Positions 8,282 to 16,487 of a stretch of 64,000 nucleotides of DNA are shown one piece after another. The translations under genes and the position numbers were made by a program. The DNA is taken from positions 52,707-116,706 of the forward strand of contig JAJYPD010000003.1 of NCBI GenBank assembly GCA_021795715.1. Reading direction: 5' to 3'. This DNA comes from Pseudomonadota bacterium. GTDB lineage: Bacteria; Pseudomonadota; Gammaproteobacteria; Acidiferrobacterales; Acidiferrobacteraceae. Position 1 is the stretch's first letter. Each line of letters begins with the position of its first letter. Under the pieces are notes generated by a model that ran no database searches, had not been told where the DNA came from, and saw only the letters and a program-made list of their open reading frames with translations.

Positions 8282-9486
8282 TCGTCGAGCCCGTAGGACA
8301 CCAGACCGTCGGCAAGCTTCGGCTCGAACCACGTTGACTTCGGAGGCATGACCTCGCCCTGGTCTGCCACCGTCATGAGGTCGGCAAGATCCGTCGGGAA
8401 AAGATGGAAGGCCACCCCGCCTGCCGCATCGACCCGCGTCACCAGGGCCTTTGGACCCCGAATCCCTCCCACGAAATCGATGCGCTGATCCCGCCGCGGA
8501 TCCTCGATGCCCAGCAAAGGCCCCAGAATCTCGTTTTGCAGCAGGCTGACGTCGAGACGGGCCACCGGATCGGCCGGCAATGCCGGGCGATAGGTCAACC
8601 GGTACCACGTGCCCGCCAGATACATGCCCCACTCGCCACGCCGGCGGGGCTCCACCACCTGATCGTCCTTTTCCACCATGAAACGCGCCGACACGGCGGC
8701 CAGGAAGGCGTCGACGCTGTGGCCATTGAGATCCGCGACGACACGGTCATAATTTAAGATCTTTACCTCGTCATCGGGAAACAAAACGGCGAGGAAACGC
8801 CCGCGCGCTCCTGCGCCTCCCTGCTCCCGCGCGATGACGGCGGCCGCCGCCGAACGGTGGTGGCCATCGGCGATATATACGCGCGGCAGCGTCTCGAACG
8901 CCTCGGTCAAGGCCCGAATCTGACCGGCATCGGACACCGGCCACAAACGGTGACGCACGTCCTGCAAGGACGCATCGATCGCCGGCGCTCCCGCCGCCGC
9001 CGCATCCATGAGCAGACCAATCCGCGCATCCGCCCGGAACGTCAGGAACGCCGGTCCCGTCTGGGCATTCAGGGCCTCGATGTGGCGAACCCGGTCACGC
9101 TCCTTGTCGGGGCGCGTGTGTTCATGCCGGCGAATCCGCCCGCTCTCGTAGGCGGCCACCGACGCTGCCGCCACCAGACCGCGCTGGCGCTGGGCACCCA
9201 TGACCAGTTCGTACACGTAATAACACGGCTGCGCATCGCGCCTTAAGACCGCGTGGCACAATGTCTGCCAATTGTCGCGCGCGCGCGCAAAGACCGCGTC
9301 ATCAGCCGGATTGGTATCCTCCGGCAAATCCACTTCAGCCTTGGAAACATGCAGAAAACTGAACGGGCGCCCCGCGACGGCGTGGCGCGCCTCGCGGCTG
9401 GACAAGACATCATAAGGGGGCGCTATGACATCGGCGGCGCGTTCCGGCAACGGACGCCAGCCGCGGAAAGGACGAATGAGCGACAT
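8278..9486 (-). CDS. DUF1015 domain-containing protein
   Basis: The 402-residue protein starts MSLIRPFRGWRPLPERAADV and continues APPYDVLSSREAR, the opening typical of DUF1015. Later it has the IADGHHRSAAA motif near residue 210, which resembles the ParB/Srx nucleotide-binding loop. No enzyme activity is established to my knowledge; a kinase-like role has been suggested only for distant relatives. The start at 9486 is backed by AAGGAG in the leader, and the longer frame adds eight residues without a ribosome binding site. It converges on, and overlaps by 4 bp, the DUF3579 gene. Confidence 0.85.
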   Translation of the reverse strand: MSLIRPFRGWRPLPERAADVIAPPYDVLSSREARHAVAGRPFSFLHVSKAEVDLPEDTNPADDAVFARARDNWQTLCHAVLRRDAQPCYYVYELVMGAQRQRGLVAAASVAAYESGRIRRHEHTRPDKERDRVRHIEALNAQTGPAFLTFRADARIGLLMDAAAAGAPAIDASLQDVRHRLWPVSDAGQIRALTEAFETLPRVYIADGHHRSAAAAVIAREQGGAGARGRFLAVLFPDDEVKILNYDRVVADLNGHSVDAFLAAVSARFMVEKDDQVVEPRRRGEWGMYLAGTWYRLTYRPALPADPVARLDVSLLQNEILGPLLGIEDPRRDQRIDFVGGIRGPKALVTRVDAAGGVAFHLFPTDLADLMTVADQGEVMPPKSTWFEPKLADGLVSYGLDD

Positions 9487-9536
9487 AAAATCTCCTTGCA
9501 AGCTGCGCATTCAAACGCATTTCCGGCCGCAAGTAA

Positions 9537-9623
9537 ACGATCCGCATCGGCCGTGAATCCGGGGCGCAGACACCCCCGGGCACCGCCCTTGTGATCCATC
9601 TTCGGCATTTCGATGCGGATCGT
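9537..9623. repeat. 13-bp perfect inverted repeat in a divergent intergenic region
   Basis: ACGATCCGCATCG (9537-9549) is repeated exactly in reverse complement at 9611-9623, 61 bp apart. It sits between the leftward DUF1015 gene and the rightward HTH gene. It could be a pair of operator half-sites for the adjacent regulator or a long-loop hairpin; neither is proven. Confidence 0.5.
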
Positions 9624-9682
9624 CTGCAAAACGTCGCCGATCGGCTATCGACGATAACCGCCTTTTCACGCTACAAAGAGGC

Positions 9683-9934
9683 ATGCCAAAACGCGCCCGG
9701 GCGATCGTCGCTCATAAGATACGGCTGCTGCGGTTTTTGCGGGGCTGGTCACAAGAACAACTGGCCGCCCAAAGCGGACTTCATCGCACCTACGTCAGCG
9801 CCATCGAACGCGGTGCGCGCAATGTGGGACTCGACAATCTCGAACGCCTCGCCGATGCCTTCGGGTTGAGCGTCCAGGAACTGCTCGATAACGACAACAC
9901 ACTGGCACCGCCACGGAACCGGACATGCTCATGA
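9683..9934 (+). CDS. Small XRE-family helix-turn-helix regulator
   Basis: The 83-residue protein is almost entirely one Cro/CI-type DNA-binding domain: KIRLLRFLRGWSQEQLAAQSG and HRTYVSAIERGARN cover the two helices of the HTH (about residues 12-46), followed by LERLADAFGLSVQELL. It has no sensor domain, as in many stand-alone or antitoxin-like regulators. Its last 10 bases overlap the start of the CsrA-like gene, so the two are probably one operon. It may control its own promoter through the inverted repeat at 9537-9623; that is inference. Confidence 0.9.
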   Translation: MPKRARAIVAHKIRLLRFLRGWSQEQLAAQSGLHRTYVSAIERGARNVGLDNLERLADAFGLSVQELLDNDNTLAPPRNRTCS

Positions 9935-10131
9935 TCGATTGTAAGGTAGGCGAGCGATTGCTGATCACGCTCGACACGGCCGTGCTGGACGGCCGATCCC
10001 TGCAGGAACTGGCTGCGGGCGGACCGATTGAGGTGATTGTCGCCCGCGCCGGCGCCCGCTCGGTGCGGCTCGCCGTGTCGGCGCCCGCCGCGTTTTGCCT
10101 GCGCCGGACCGCCCGAGCGAGAAACCCTTAA
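9925..10131 (+). CDS. Divergent CsrA-like protein with an insertion
   Basis: The 68-residue product aligns by eye with CsrA: MLMIDCKVGERLLI matches strands 1 and 2 (compare MLILTRRVGETLMI), IEVIVARAGARSVRLAVSAP matches strands 3 and 4, and FCLRR matches the final RNA-contacting strand. Between strands 2 and 3 about 15 extra residues (LDTAVLDGRSLQELAAGGP) are inserted. Of the usual RNA contacts, the arginine at position 6 is cysteine and position 7 is lysine, while the C-terminal arginine is kept. It might bind a different RNA or have lost binding. The ATG overlaps the HTH gene by 10 bp. The similarity is weak but spans the whole length. Confidence 0.6.
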   Translation: MLMIDCKVGERLLITLDTAVLDGRSLQELAAGGPIEVIVARAGARSVRLAVSAPAAFCLRRTARARNP

Positions 10132-10148
10132 ACCCCGGGCGGCGCGCT

Positions 10149-10182
10149 TTTGTCCCGCCGGGCAGCGGGTTATACTATAAAC
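10149..10182 (+). promoter_or_regulatory. Promoter for a probably leaderless esterase transcript
   Basis: TATACT at 10171-10176 is a good -10 box. A TTTGTC/TTGTCC -35 lies 15-16 bp upstream (10149-10155). A start site 7 nt after the -10 would fall on or next to the A of the ATG at 10183, leaving no leader and no room for a ribosome binding site. Confidence 0.5.
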
Positions 10183-10881
10183 ATGGCATTTTTCGACCGA
10201 CCACCCCTGGAATTCTGCAGCGGACCGCGACCCCAGCACGCACTGGTTTGGCTGCACGGTCTGGGCGCGGACGGTCATGACTTTGCCGATCTCATCCAAT
10301 CTTTGGCCGATCTCAGCGCCGAATCCATCCGCTTCATTTTTCCCCATGCCCCGTTGCGCCCGGTCACCTTGAACGGCGGCGCCGTCATGCCGGCCTGGTT
10401 TGATCTGTTCGGCATCACGCCGCACGATCCGCAGGATCAGACCGGCCTGACACGGGCGGCGGGGGCCATCGCGGAGCTCATCGAACACGAACACCAGCGC
10501 GGTATCGCCCCGCAAAAAGTCATTCTGGGGGGATTCTCCCAAGGGGGCGCACTGGCACTGCACGTCGGACTGACCGGCGCCCAAAGACTCGGGGCCCTCG
10601 TCGCCTGGTCGACGTATCTGCCTCTGGCCGAACGGTTCGCACAGGCCTGCCGGCACCCGCGGATCCCGCTTTTCATGGCGCATGGGACCGAAGACACGAT
10701 GGTCCCCTTCGACTTTGGCACGCGCTCGCGCGATGTGATCAGGGCAGCCGGCGGGCACCCCTATTTCAAGAGTTACCCGATCGGACACAGCGTCGCCGAC
10801 GAGGAGATCGTGGATCTGCGCAGTTTTCTTACGCCCATCCTGCAGGGCCCGGTGCTTGGCGCGCGCAGCACAAGCGGCTAA
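10183..10881 (+). CDS. Alpha/beta-hydrolase carboxylesterase (phospholipase/carboxylesterase family)
   Basis: The 232-residue cytoplasmic esterase has ALVWLHGLGADG (oxyanion region, about residue 21), the nucleophile elbow GGFSQGGALAL (serine about 117), the acid in AHGTEDTMVPF and the catalytic histidine in PIGHSVADEEI. This matches the EstB/LYPLA-like family that hydrolyses short acyl esters or acyl-thioesters. I chose the ATG at 10183 because the upstream in-frame residues run through a promoter-like TATACT. It is followed 27 bp later by aguA but has no obvious link to agmatine breakdown. Confidence 0.9.
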   Translation: MAFFDRPPLEFCSGPRPQHALVWLHGLGADGHDFADLIQSLADLSAESIRFIFPHAPLRPVTLNGGAVMPAWFDLFGITPHDPQDQTGLTRAAGAIAELIEHEHQRGIAPQKVILGGFSQGGALALHVGLTGAQRLGALVAWSTYLPLAERFAQACRHPRIPLFMAHGTEDTMVPFDFGTRSRDVIRAAGGHPYFKSYPIGHSVADEEIVDLRSFLTPILQGPVLGARSTSG

Positions 10882-10908
10882 TATCCCCGCCTTTTCCGAG
10901 GAGGGGCG

Positions 10909-11988
10909 ATGACGACGATCCCGATCAGACAAGTGCGGCCAACGCATCCGGCACGCCGGCTCCCCGCCGAGTGGGAAGCGCAAAGCGCCGTCATGCTCAC
11001 CTGGCCGCATCGTTTCGGCGATTGGGTTGAGGATCTGGCTGCCGCAGACACCACGTTCACCGCCATAGCCGCAGCCATCAGCGCCCGCGAAGACCTGCTC
11101 ATCACGGCGGCCGACGACGATCACCGCCGGCACATTGAAACACGGCTCGCAGCCGGGGGCGCCGATTGCGCCCGCACCCGCATCGCCATCGCCCCATCCA
11201 ACGACGTGTTCGTTCGCGATCACGGCCCGATCACCGTCACGGACGCCGCCGGCCCTTTGCTGCTCAACTTCCGCTTCAATGGCTGGGGCGGCAAATACCG
11301 GCATGCAGACGACGATGCCCTGACGCGAGCCCTCGCGACACAAGGTGTATTTGGCAAGACGCCGGTCGAAGACGTGGACTTCGTGCTCGAAGGCGGCAGC
11401 ATCGAAAGCGACGGCGAAGGCACTTTGCTCGTCACCGCAAGCTGCCTGCTGTCGCCCTCGCGCAATCCGGCTCTGTCCGCCGGCGAGATCGAGCAGCGGC
11501 TCAAGGCCGAGCTGGGTGCCGACCGCGTGGAGTGGCTGCATCATGGCTATCTCGCAGGCGACGACACGGACGGACATGTCGATACCCTGGCGCGGTTTTG
11601 CGACCCGCGTACGATCGCCTATTGCCAATGCCCCGATGAGGGCGATGAGCATTACCGCGCCCTGCGGGCCCTCGAGGAGGAACTAAAGGCACTGCGCACC
11701 GCGGAGGGATTGCCCTACCGGCTAATGCCCCTGCCCTGGCCTGCCGCCAAGCTGAATGCCGAAGGCGAGCGCCTGCCGGCGACCTATGCGAACTTCCTGA
11801 TTCTAAACGGCGCGGTGCTGGTCCCCACGTATGCCGACCGCGCCGATGGCGAAGCCTTGCGTGTCCTGGCAACCTGCTTTCCCAACCGCACCATCATCGG
11901 CATCGACTGCCTGAGCCTGATCGCCCAGCATGGCAGCCTGCATTGTGCCACCATGCAACTGCCGCAAGGCGTAGGAGTTCCGGCATGA
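10909..11988 (+). CDS. aguA: Agmatine deiminase
   Basis: The 359-residue enzyme converts agmatine to N-carbamoylputrescine with release of ammonia. Family motifs seen are LPAEWEAQSAVMLTWPH, VFVRDHGPITV, NGWGGKY, LEGGSIESDG, DDTDGHVDTLARF and, near the C-terminus, HGSLHCATMQLPQG, which carries the catalytic cysteine. GAGGGG precedes the ATG. The gene ends in an ATGA overlap with aguB, so the two steps from agmatine to putrescine are encoded together. Confidence 0.97.
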   Translation: MTTIPIRQVRPTHPARRLPAEWEAQSAVMLTWPHRFGDWVEDLAAADTTFTAIAAAISAREDLLITAADDDHRRHIETRLAAGGADCARTRIAIAPSNDVFVRDHGPITVTDAAGPLLLNFRFNGWGGKYRHADDDALTRALATQGVFGKTPVEDVDFVLEGGSIESDGEGTLLVTASCLLSPSRNPALSAGEIEQRLKAELGADRVEWLHHGYLAGDDTDGHVDTLARFCDPRTIAYCQCPDEGDEHYRALRALEEELKALRTAEGLPYRLMPLPWPAAKLNAEGERLPATYANFLILNGAVLVPTYADRADGEALRVLATCFPNRTIIGIDCLSLIAQHGSLHCATMQLPQGVGVPA

Positions 11989-12863
11989 TCCTCCGTACCG
12001 CGCTCGTCCAGCAAAGCGGCGATGGTGACCGCGCCACCCTGTGGGCCCGTACTGAAGACGGGATCCGCGAGGCCGCCGAAGGCGGCGCCCGCCTGGTCCT
12101 TCTGCAGGAATTGCACCCGGGGCCTTATTTCTGCCAACAGGAGGATCCGGCGCTGTTCGATGAGGCCGAACCCATTCCCGGCCCGAGCAGTGAACGGCTT
12201 GGCGCGCTCGCCGCCCGGTACAAGCTCGTCATCGTCGGTTCCCTGTTCGAGCGGCGTGCACCGGGCCTCTATCACAACACCGCCGTCGTATTCGAAAACG
12301 ATGGGCGCCTAATCGGCCGCTACCGGAAGATGCACATCCCGGACGACCCCGGATTTTATGAGAAATTCTACTTCACGCCCGGCGACCTCGGATTTACGCC
12401 GATCGACACCAGTGTCGGCCGTCTCGGCGTGCTCGTATGCTGGGACCAGTGGTACCCCGAGGCCGCACGCCTGATGGCCCTTGCCGGCGCCGATATGCTC
12501 CTGTATCCCACAGCCATCGGTTGGGATCCCCGTGATCCGCAGACCGAACAGCTTCGGCAGCGCGAGGCGTGGGAGCTCGTGCAGCGCGGACATGCCGTCG
12601 CCAATGGTCTGCCGGTGCTCTGTTGCAACCGCTGCGGATTTGAGCCGGATCCGACCGACGCCACCTGCGGCATCCAGTTTTGGGGCACGAGCTTTGCGTG
12701 CGGACCGCAGGGCGAATGGCTGGCCCGCGCCGGCACCGATCCGGCGGTTTTGTTTGCGGAGATCGACTGCCAGCGCAGCGAAACGGTGCGCCGCATCTGG
12801 CCATTCCTGCGCGACCGGCGCGTCGATGCCTACACCGATCTGACACGGCGTTACCGCGATTGA
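11985..12863 (+). CDS. aguB: N-carbamoylputrescine amidase
   Basis: This 292-residue nitrilase-superfamily enzyme hydrolyses N-carbamoylputrescine to putrescine, CO2 and ammonia. The Glu-Lys-Cys triad is visible: LVLLQELH (Glu, about 43), YRKMHIPDDPGFYEKFYF (Lys, about 116) and LVCWDQWYPEAAR (Cys, about 152). The YFTPGD segment is typical of AguB. The ATG at 11985 overlaps the aguA TGA and has GGAG upstream; an earlier in-frame start at 11943 would lie inside aguA. Confidence 0.96.
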   Translation: MILRTALVQQSGDGDRATLWARTEDGIREAAEGGARLVLLQELHPGPYFCQQEDPALFDEAEPIPGPSSERLGALAARYKLVIVGSLFERRAPGLYHNTAVVFENDGRLIGRYRKMHIPDDPGFYEKFYFTPGDLGFTPIDTSVGRLGVLVCWDQWYPEAARLMALAGADMLLYPTAIGWDPRDPQTEQLRQREAWELVQRGHAVANGLPVLCCNRCGFEPDPTDATCGIQFWGTSFACGPQGEWLARAGTDPAVLFAEIDCQRSETVRRIWPFLRDRRVDAYTDLTRRYRD

Positions 12864-14122
12864 GCGCAATCCCCACGATCACATTGAGCGGCGACCTGCT
12901 CGCCCAGGTGCTGCGCGGGCCCGGTGCGGCCGACGCCATCATGGAGCGATTTTTTCGTGCCCATAAATCGCTGGGCGGCCGTGAGCGAGGGCAGGTTGCC
13001 GAAATCACGTACGGCTGCCTGCGTCACTACCGCCGCCTGACGGCCATTGCCGGCGACACCGCCCCCCTGGCCGTCGTCGGCGCCTATCTGGCCGCCATCG
13101 ACGGTCTGAGCGAGCGCGCCCTGGCCGCACTCGGTCTGCGCGGCGCAGACGGTCTCGTCACGGCGGCACGCACACAGTCCCACTGGCCGTGGCCGGTGAC
13201 CGCCAGCGTTCCCGACTGGCTCGCCGACCAATTGACGCAAGCACTCGGAGCGGACGAAGCGCAGGCGCTGGCGCGGGCGTGGCTTGAACCGGCCCCCCTG
13301 GACATCCGCTGCAACACCATCCGCGGCGATCGCGCGTCTTTGATGGCACACCTGCAGGCGGAAAAAGAAGAGCTGCAGCCAACACCCTATTCTCCCTGGG
13401 GACTGCGGCGGTCGTCGCGCGCCCCGCTTTTTCGCACCGCGGCGTTTCGTGAGGGGCGTTTCGAAGTGCAAGATGAAGCGAGCCAGCTGATCGCTCCCTT
13501 GCTGGAAGTCCGCCGCGGCGAGCGGGTCGTCGACTTCTGTGCCGGCGCCGGCGGCAAGACCCTTCATATTGGCGCCCTCATGGGCAACGGGGGCACGCTG
13601 TATGCCTTCGACACCTCCATAAAGCGCCTGGACCGCATGAGAGCCCGCATCGCCCGGGCCGGTCTCGACAACATCCGCATCCAAGCCATCAGCGGCCATC
13701 TGGATCAGAAGGTCAAACGCCTCCACGGAAAAATCGACCGCGTGCTGGTCGATGCGCCTTGCAGCGGCACCGGAACCTTGCGCCGCAGTCCCGACATCAA
13801 ATGGCGGGTCACGCCGGCGGCGGTCGCGCGGCTGGCCGATGAGGCGCTCGCGATCCTCGTGGCTGCGGCGCAACTCGTGCGGCCCGGGGGCCGGCTCGTC
13901 TATGCGACCTGCAGCGTCCTGCCGGCCGAAAACGAGGAAGTGACCGCCGCCTTCCTGCGCGCCCGCCCGGAGTTCATCCCGCTCGATACGCCGGCGATTT
14001 TGCGGCGCCGCGGCATCGCCCTGCCGGGCACGGCGCAAGGCGCGCTGCATCTGCTGCCCCATCGGCACGGCACGGACGGTTTTTTTGCACAGGCCTTCGA
14101 CCGCACGCCAGCCACAGGCTAG
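12860..14122 (+). CDS. RsmB/NOP2-family RNA cytosine-5 methyltransferase
   Basis: The 420-residue protein combines an N-terminal helical, NusB-like domain (about residues 1-130) with a SAM-dependent methyltransferase domain. Motifs are VVDFCAGAGGKTLHIGALM (SAM loop), DAPCSGTGTLRRSPDIKW (first catalytic cysteine) and YATCSVLPAENEEV (second). These mark rRNA m5C methyltransferases of the RsmB class, which act on 16S rRNA. I place the start at a TTG at 12860 that overlaps the aguB TGA (TTGA); no ATG fits between the aguB end and the first conserved helix. It converges with and overlaps the DedA gene by 4 bp. Confidence 0.87.
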   Translation: MSAIPTITLSGDLLAQVLRGPGAADAIMERFFRAHKSLGGRERGQVAEITYGCLRHYRRLTAIAGDTAPLAVVGAYLAAIDGLSERALAALGLRGADGLVTAARTQSHWPWPVTASVPDWLADQLTQALGADEAQALARAWLEPAPLDIRCNTIRGDRASLMAHLQAEKEELQPTPYSPWGLRRSSRAPLFRTAAFREGRFEVQDEASQLIAPLLEVRRGERVVDFCAGAGGKTLHIGALMGNGGTLYAFDTSIKRLDRMRARIARAGLDNIRIQAISGHLDQKVKRLHGKIDRVLVDAPCSGTGTLRRSPDIKWRVTPAAVARLADEALAILVAAAQLVRPGGRLVYATCSVLPAENEEVTAAFLRARPEFIPLDTPAILRRRGIALPGTAQGALHLLPHRHGTDGFFAQAFDRTPATG

Positions 14123-14664
14123 TGCCCATAACGCCACACAAGCCAGACGCCCGCGCCGGTGGCCGCCACCAGCAACACCTCGAGTTCGTAGTGCACCACG
14201 CGGCCGAGAAAGACAGAGAGCGCGTGGCCGGCCAGATAGCCGCCGTAGGCCAGGGCCACCGACCAGATGATGCCGCCGATGGCGTCAAAGACCAGAAAAC
14301 GGGCGCGACCGACGCCCGATGCGCCGAACACGAAAGGCGCGGCGGTACGCAGCCCGTAGAGGAAACGGAAGCCGGCGAGCAGCCAGTTCTGGTGTCGATG
14401 CAACCACTTCTGCAGGAGGCCGGCGATCCGCTGCAGCCGCGGGCGGCCCTCAAAAAAACGCAGGCCGTACCAGCGGCCAAAATAAAAGAAGATCTGATCC
14501 CCGGAGATGCTGCCGACGCACGCGGCGGCCATCACCCAGGGCAAGGCCAGATAACCCTGCTGCGCGGCGATACCGCCGAGCACCAGGATGGTCTCACCCT
14601 CGAGCAGGGTACCGACCAGAATGGCGAGATAGCCATAACCATGAACAAGATCCGCCAGTGACAT
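14119..14664 (-). CDS. DedA-family (VTT domain) membrane protein
   Basis: The 181-residue integral inner-membrane protein has the DedA signature: LVGTLLEGETILVLGGIAA, then SISGDQIFFYFGRWYG and the RFLYGLRTAAPFVFGASG region. Five or six hydrophobic segments are expected. Family members help move phospholipids or undecaprenyl-phosphate across the membrane and affect pH and drug tolerance. It is the second VTT-domain protein here, the first being the phospholipase D fusion at 549. The gene appears monocistronic. Confidence 0.92.
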   Translation of the reverse strand: MSLADLVHGYGYLAILVGTLLEGETILVLGGIAAQQGYLALPWVMAAACVGSISGDQIFFYFGRWYGLRFFEGRPRLQRIAGLLQKWLHRHQNWLLAGFRFLYGLRTAAPFVFGASGVGRARFLVFDAIGGIIWSVALAYGGYLAGHALSVFLGRVVHYELEVLLVAATGAGVWLVWRYGH

Positions 14665-14749
14665 GCCGCGCCCCCCCGCAAAGCCCCGTTCGACATGCTA
14701 GCACGGACGGTGCCAGGCGCTGCGCCGCCGAAAGTTGACTGGTGCCAAC

Positions 14750-14784
14750 AAAAAGCCGGCCCCCGTTTCCGGGGTGGCCGGCTC
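14750..14784 (-). terminator. Intrinsic terminator of the cold-shock gene
   Basis: On the minus strand GAGCCGGCCACCCC, a GAAA-containing turn and GGGGGCCGGC form a GC-rich hairpin that ends in a run of five T (14754-14750). It lies about 55 bp after the cold-shock stop codon. Confidence 0.85.
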
Positions 14785-14838
14785 AGCGTTCGGCAAGATC
14801 GGAATCCCGCCTAACGATACAGCATTCGTTGCGACCGG

Positions 14839-15042
14839 TTAGCGTGGTAGAACGCGCGTGGTCTGCATACCCTTTGGCCCGCGGGTCGCTTCGAACTCGA
14901 CGCGCTGACCTTCAGCCAGTGTACGGAAACCATCCCCTTCGATCGTGGAGAAGTGCACGAACACATCCGCGCTGCCGTCACTTGGCGTAATAAATCCGAA
15001 ACCCTTTGCTTCGTTGAACCACTTTACGGTACCGGTCTGCAT
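14839..15042 (-). CDS. Cold-shock protein (CspA family)
   Basis: The 67-residue single cold-shock domain protein has both RNA-binding motifs, KGFGFITP (RNP1) and VFVHFSTI (RNP2). Such proteins melt RNA secondary structure and act as RNA chaperones or antiterminators. GACGAGGAATTT precedes the ATG. A -10-like GATAAT lies on the minus strand at 15083-15078, giving a leader of about 30 nt; this is far shorter than the long cold-inducible leader of E. coli cspA, so thermosensor regulation of that kind is unlikely. Confidence 0.97.
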   Translation of the reverse strand: MQTGTVKWFNEAKGFGFITPSDGSADVFVHFSTIEGDGFRTLAEGQRVEFEATRGPKGMQTTRVLPR

Positions 15043-15264
15043 AAATTCCTCGTCACTCCAGGCCGACAGGCCTCGTCATTATCGAAAGCCGAATCGAGGT
15101 GGCGCACAATACGGTCCAGTCCTAGACGCAGCCGCCCCCCCGGATGGGGGTAAAAACAATCCTACGTCAAGTGCATGAGCAAGACAACGCTGCCCGTTTC
15201 CTGTCTGGGCTCGTCCCATACCCGCATAATTCGGAGGATTTTTGTAGGCTGGACACCCGGCTTT

Positions 15265-15273
15265 TGCTAGAAT
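15265..15273 (+). promoter_or_regulatory. Extended -10 promoter upstream of DAHP synthase
   Basis: TGCTAGAAT fits the extended -10 pattern TGnTATAAT with one mismatch. A TTTGTA at 15241-15246 could serve as a weak -35. The start would be near 15280, leaving a leader of about 25 nt that contains AAGGG. Confidence 0.5.
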
Positions 15274-15304
15274 ACCGGCGCTTAAGCTCGCCCAAGGGTT
15301 ATCC

Positions 15305-16435
15305 ATGATCATCGTACTGAAGTCACATGTCACCAAGGACAGTCCGGTCTTTGCCGAACTGATGGCCTTCCTGAACCACAAGCCCGGCATCACCGTCCGG
15401 GTGCACGAGGAGGTCGGCGCACTCATGACGCTGACCGAGATCTACCTCATCGGCGATACGAGCTCCTTCGACAAGACCGAGATCGAGGCGCTGCCCGGTG
15501 TCGAGCGGGTGGTCAGCATCGAAGAAGAGTACCGCATCCTCGGGCGGCATCGCGACGACCACCGGCCCACCGGTTTTGACTACAACGGGGTGCGTTTCAG
15601 CCAGGACACGCTGAATGTCTTCGCGGGCCTGTGTGCCGTGGACAACCCGACGCATGTCGAGGAGATGATGAAGGCGCTGGCGGCCAACGGCCAGGTCTGC
15701 ACGCGCATGGGCGCCTACAAGCCCCGCACAAACCCCTACTCTTTCCAGGGACATGGCGCCTCGTGCCTGCCCTGGGTGTTCGATCTCGCGGGCAAGTACG
15801 GTATCCGCGTGATTGCCATGGAGATTACGCACGACGCCCACATCGACGAGATCCGCCAGGCGCTCGCCCAAACCGGGTCGCCCACCGGCGTCATGCTGCA
15901 GATCGGTACGCGCAACACACAAAACTTCGAGCTGCTCAAGATCGTCGGCCGCCAGCATGAATTCCCGGTTCTGCTCAAGCGTGGCTTTGGCATCACACTG
16001 GAGGAGTCGCTGAATGCCGCCGAGTACGTCGCCAGCGAAGGCAACCGTAATGTCATCTTCGGTTTGCGCGGCATGAAGACCAACATGGGCGATCCGCATC
16101 GCAACATGGTCGATTTTGCGCACGTCCCGGTGGTCAAGCGGCTGACCCGCATGCCGGTCTGCATCGATCCGTCCCATTCCGTGGGTTCCCGCGATCGCGG
16201 ACCCGACGGCATTCTCGACATCCAGCACGTCACCGCGCAGGCCGTCATCTCGGGTGCCAACATGGTGCTGGTCGACTTCCATCCGCACCCGCAGAAGGCG
16301 CTGGTGGATGGACCTCAGGCGCTGTTGCTGGAGGAACTGCCCTATTTCCTTGAAGACATCGCCATAGCGCGGGAAGCCTACGAGCGCCGCGTCAAGGCCG
16401 CCACGGCCTTCCAGTCGCGCCAGAAAACAGCCTGA
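15305..16435 (+). CDS. aroF: 3-deoxy-7-phosphoheptulonate synthase, type I-beta
   Basis: The 376-residue enzyme condenses phosphoenolpyruvate and erythrose-4-phosphate in the first step of the shikimate pathway. The N-terminal 80 residues form a ferredoxin-like regulatory extension (MIIVLKSHVTK, then VERVVSIEEEYRILGR), followed by the KDO8P-synthase-like barrel. Substrate and metal motifs include GAYKPRTNPYSFQGHG, LLKRG, FGLRGMKT, CIDPSHSVGSRD and VDFHPHPQKALVDGPQAL. The extension and barrel type identify the I-beta class also found in Thermotoga and Bacillus, not the E. coli AroFGH class. It stands alone, convergent with gltA. Confidence 0.92.
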   Translation: MIIVLKSHVTKDSPVFAELMAFLNHKPGITVRVHEEVGALMTLTEIYLIGDTSSFDKTEIEALPGVERVVSIEEEYRILGRHRDDHRPTGFDYNGVRFSQDTLNVFAGLCAVDNPTHVEEMMKALAANGQVCTRMGAYKPRTNPYSFQGHGASCLPWVFDLAGKYGIRVIAMEITHDAHIDEIRQALAQTGSPTGVMLQIGTRNTQNFELLKIVGRQHEFPVLLKRGFGITLEESLNAAEYVASEGNRNVIFGLRGMKTNMGDPHRNMVDFAHVPVVKRLTRMPVCIDPSHSVGSRDRGPDGILDIQHVTAQAVISGANMVLVDFHPHPQKALVDGPQALLLEELPYFLEDIAIAREAYERRVKAATAFQSRQKTA

Positions 16436-16442
16436 CACCAAC

Positions 16443-16472
16443 CCCGGCGGAATCACGAAAGATCCCGCCGGG
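16443..16472. terminator. Hairpin between convergent aroF and gltA
   Basis: CCCGGCGG plus AATC (16443-16454) pairs with GATCCCGCCGGG (16461-16472) around a short loop. The position between two convergent stops suggests a shared terminator, but neither side has a clear T-run. Confidence 0.45.
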
Positions 16473-16487
16473 ACGGCCTGCCGGTCC

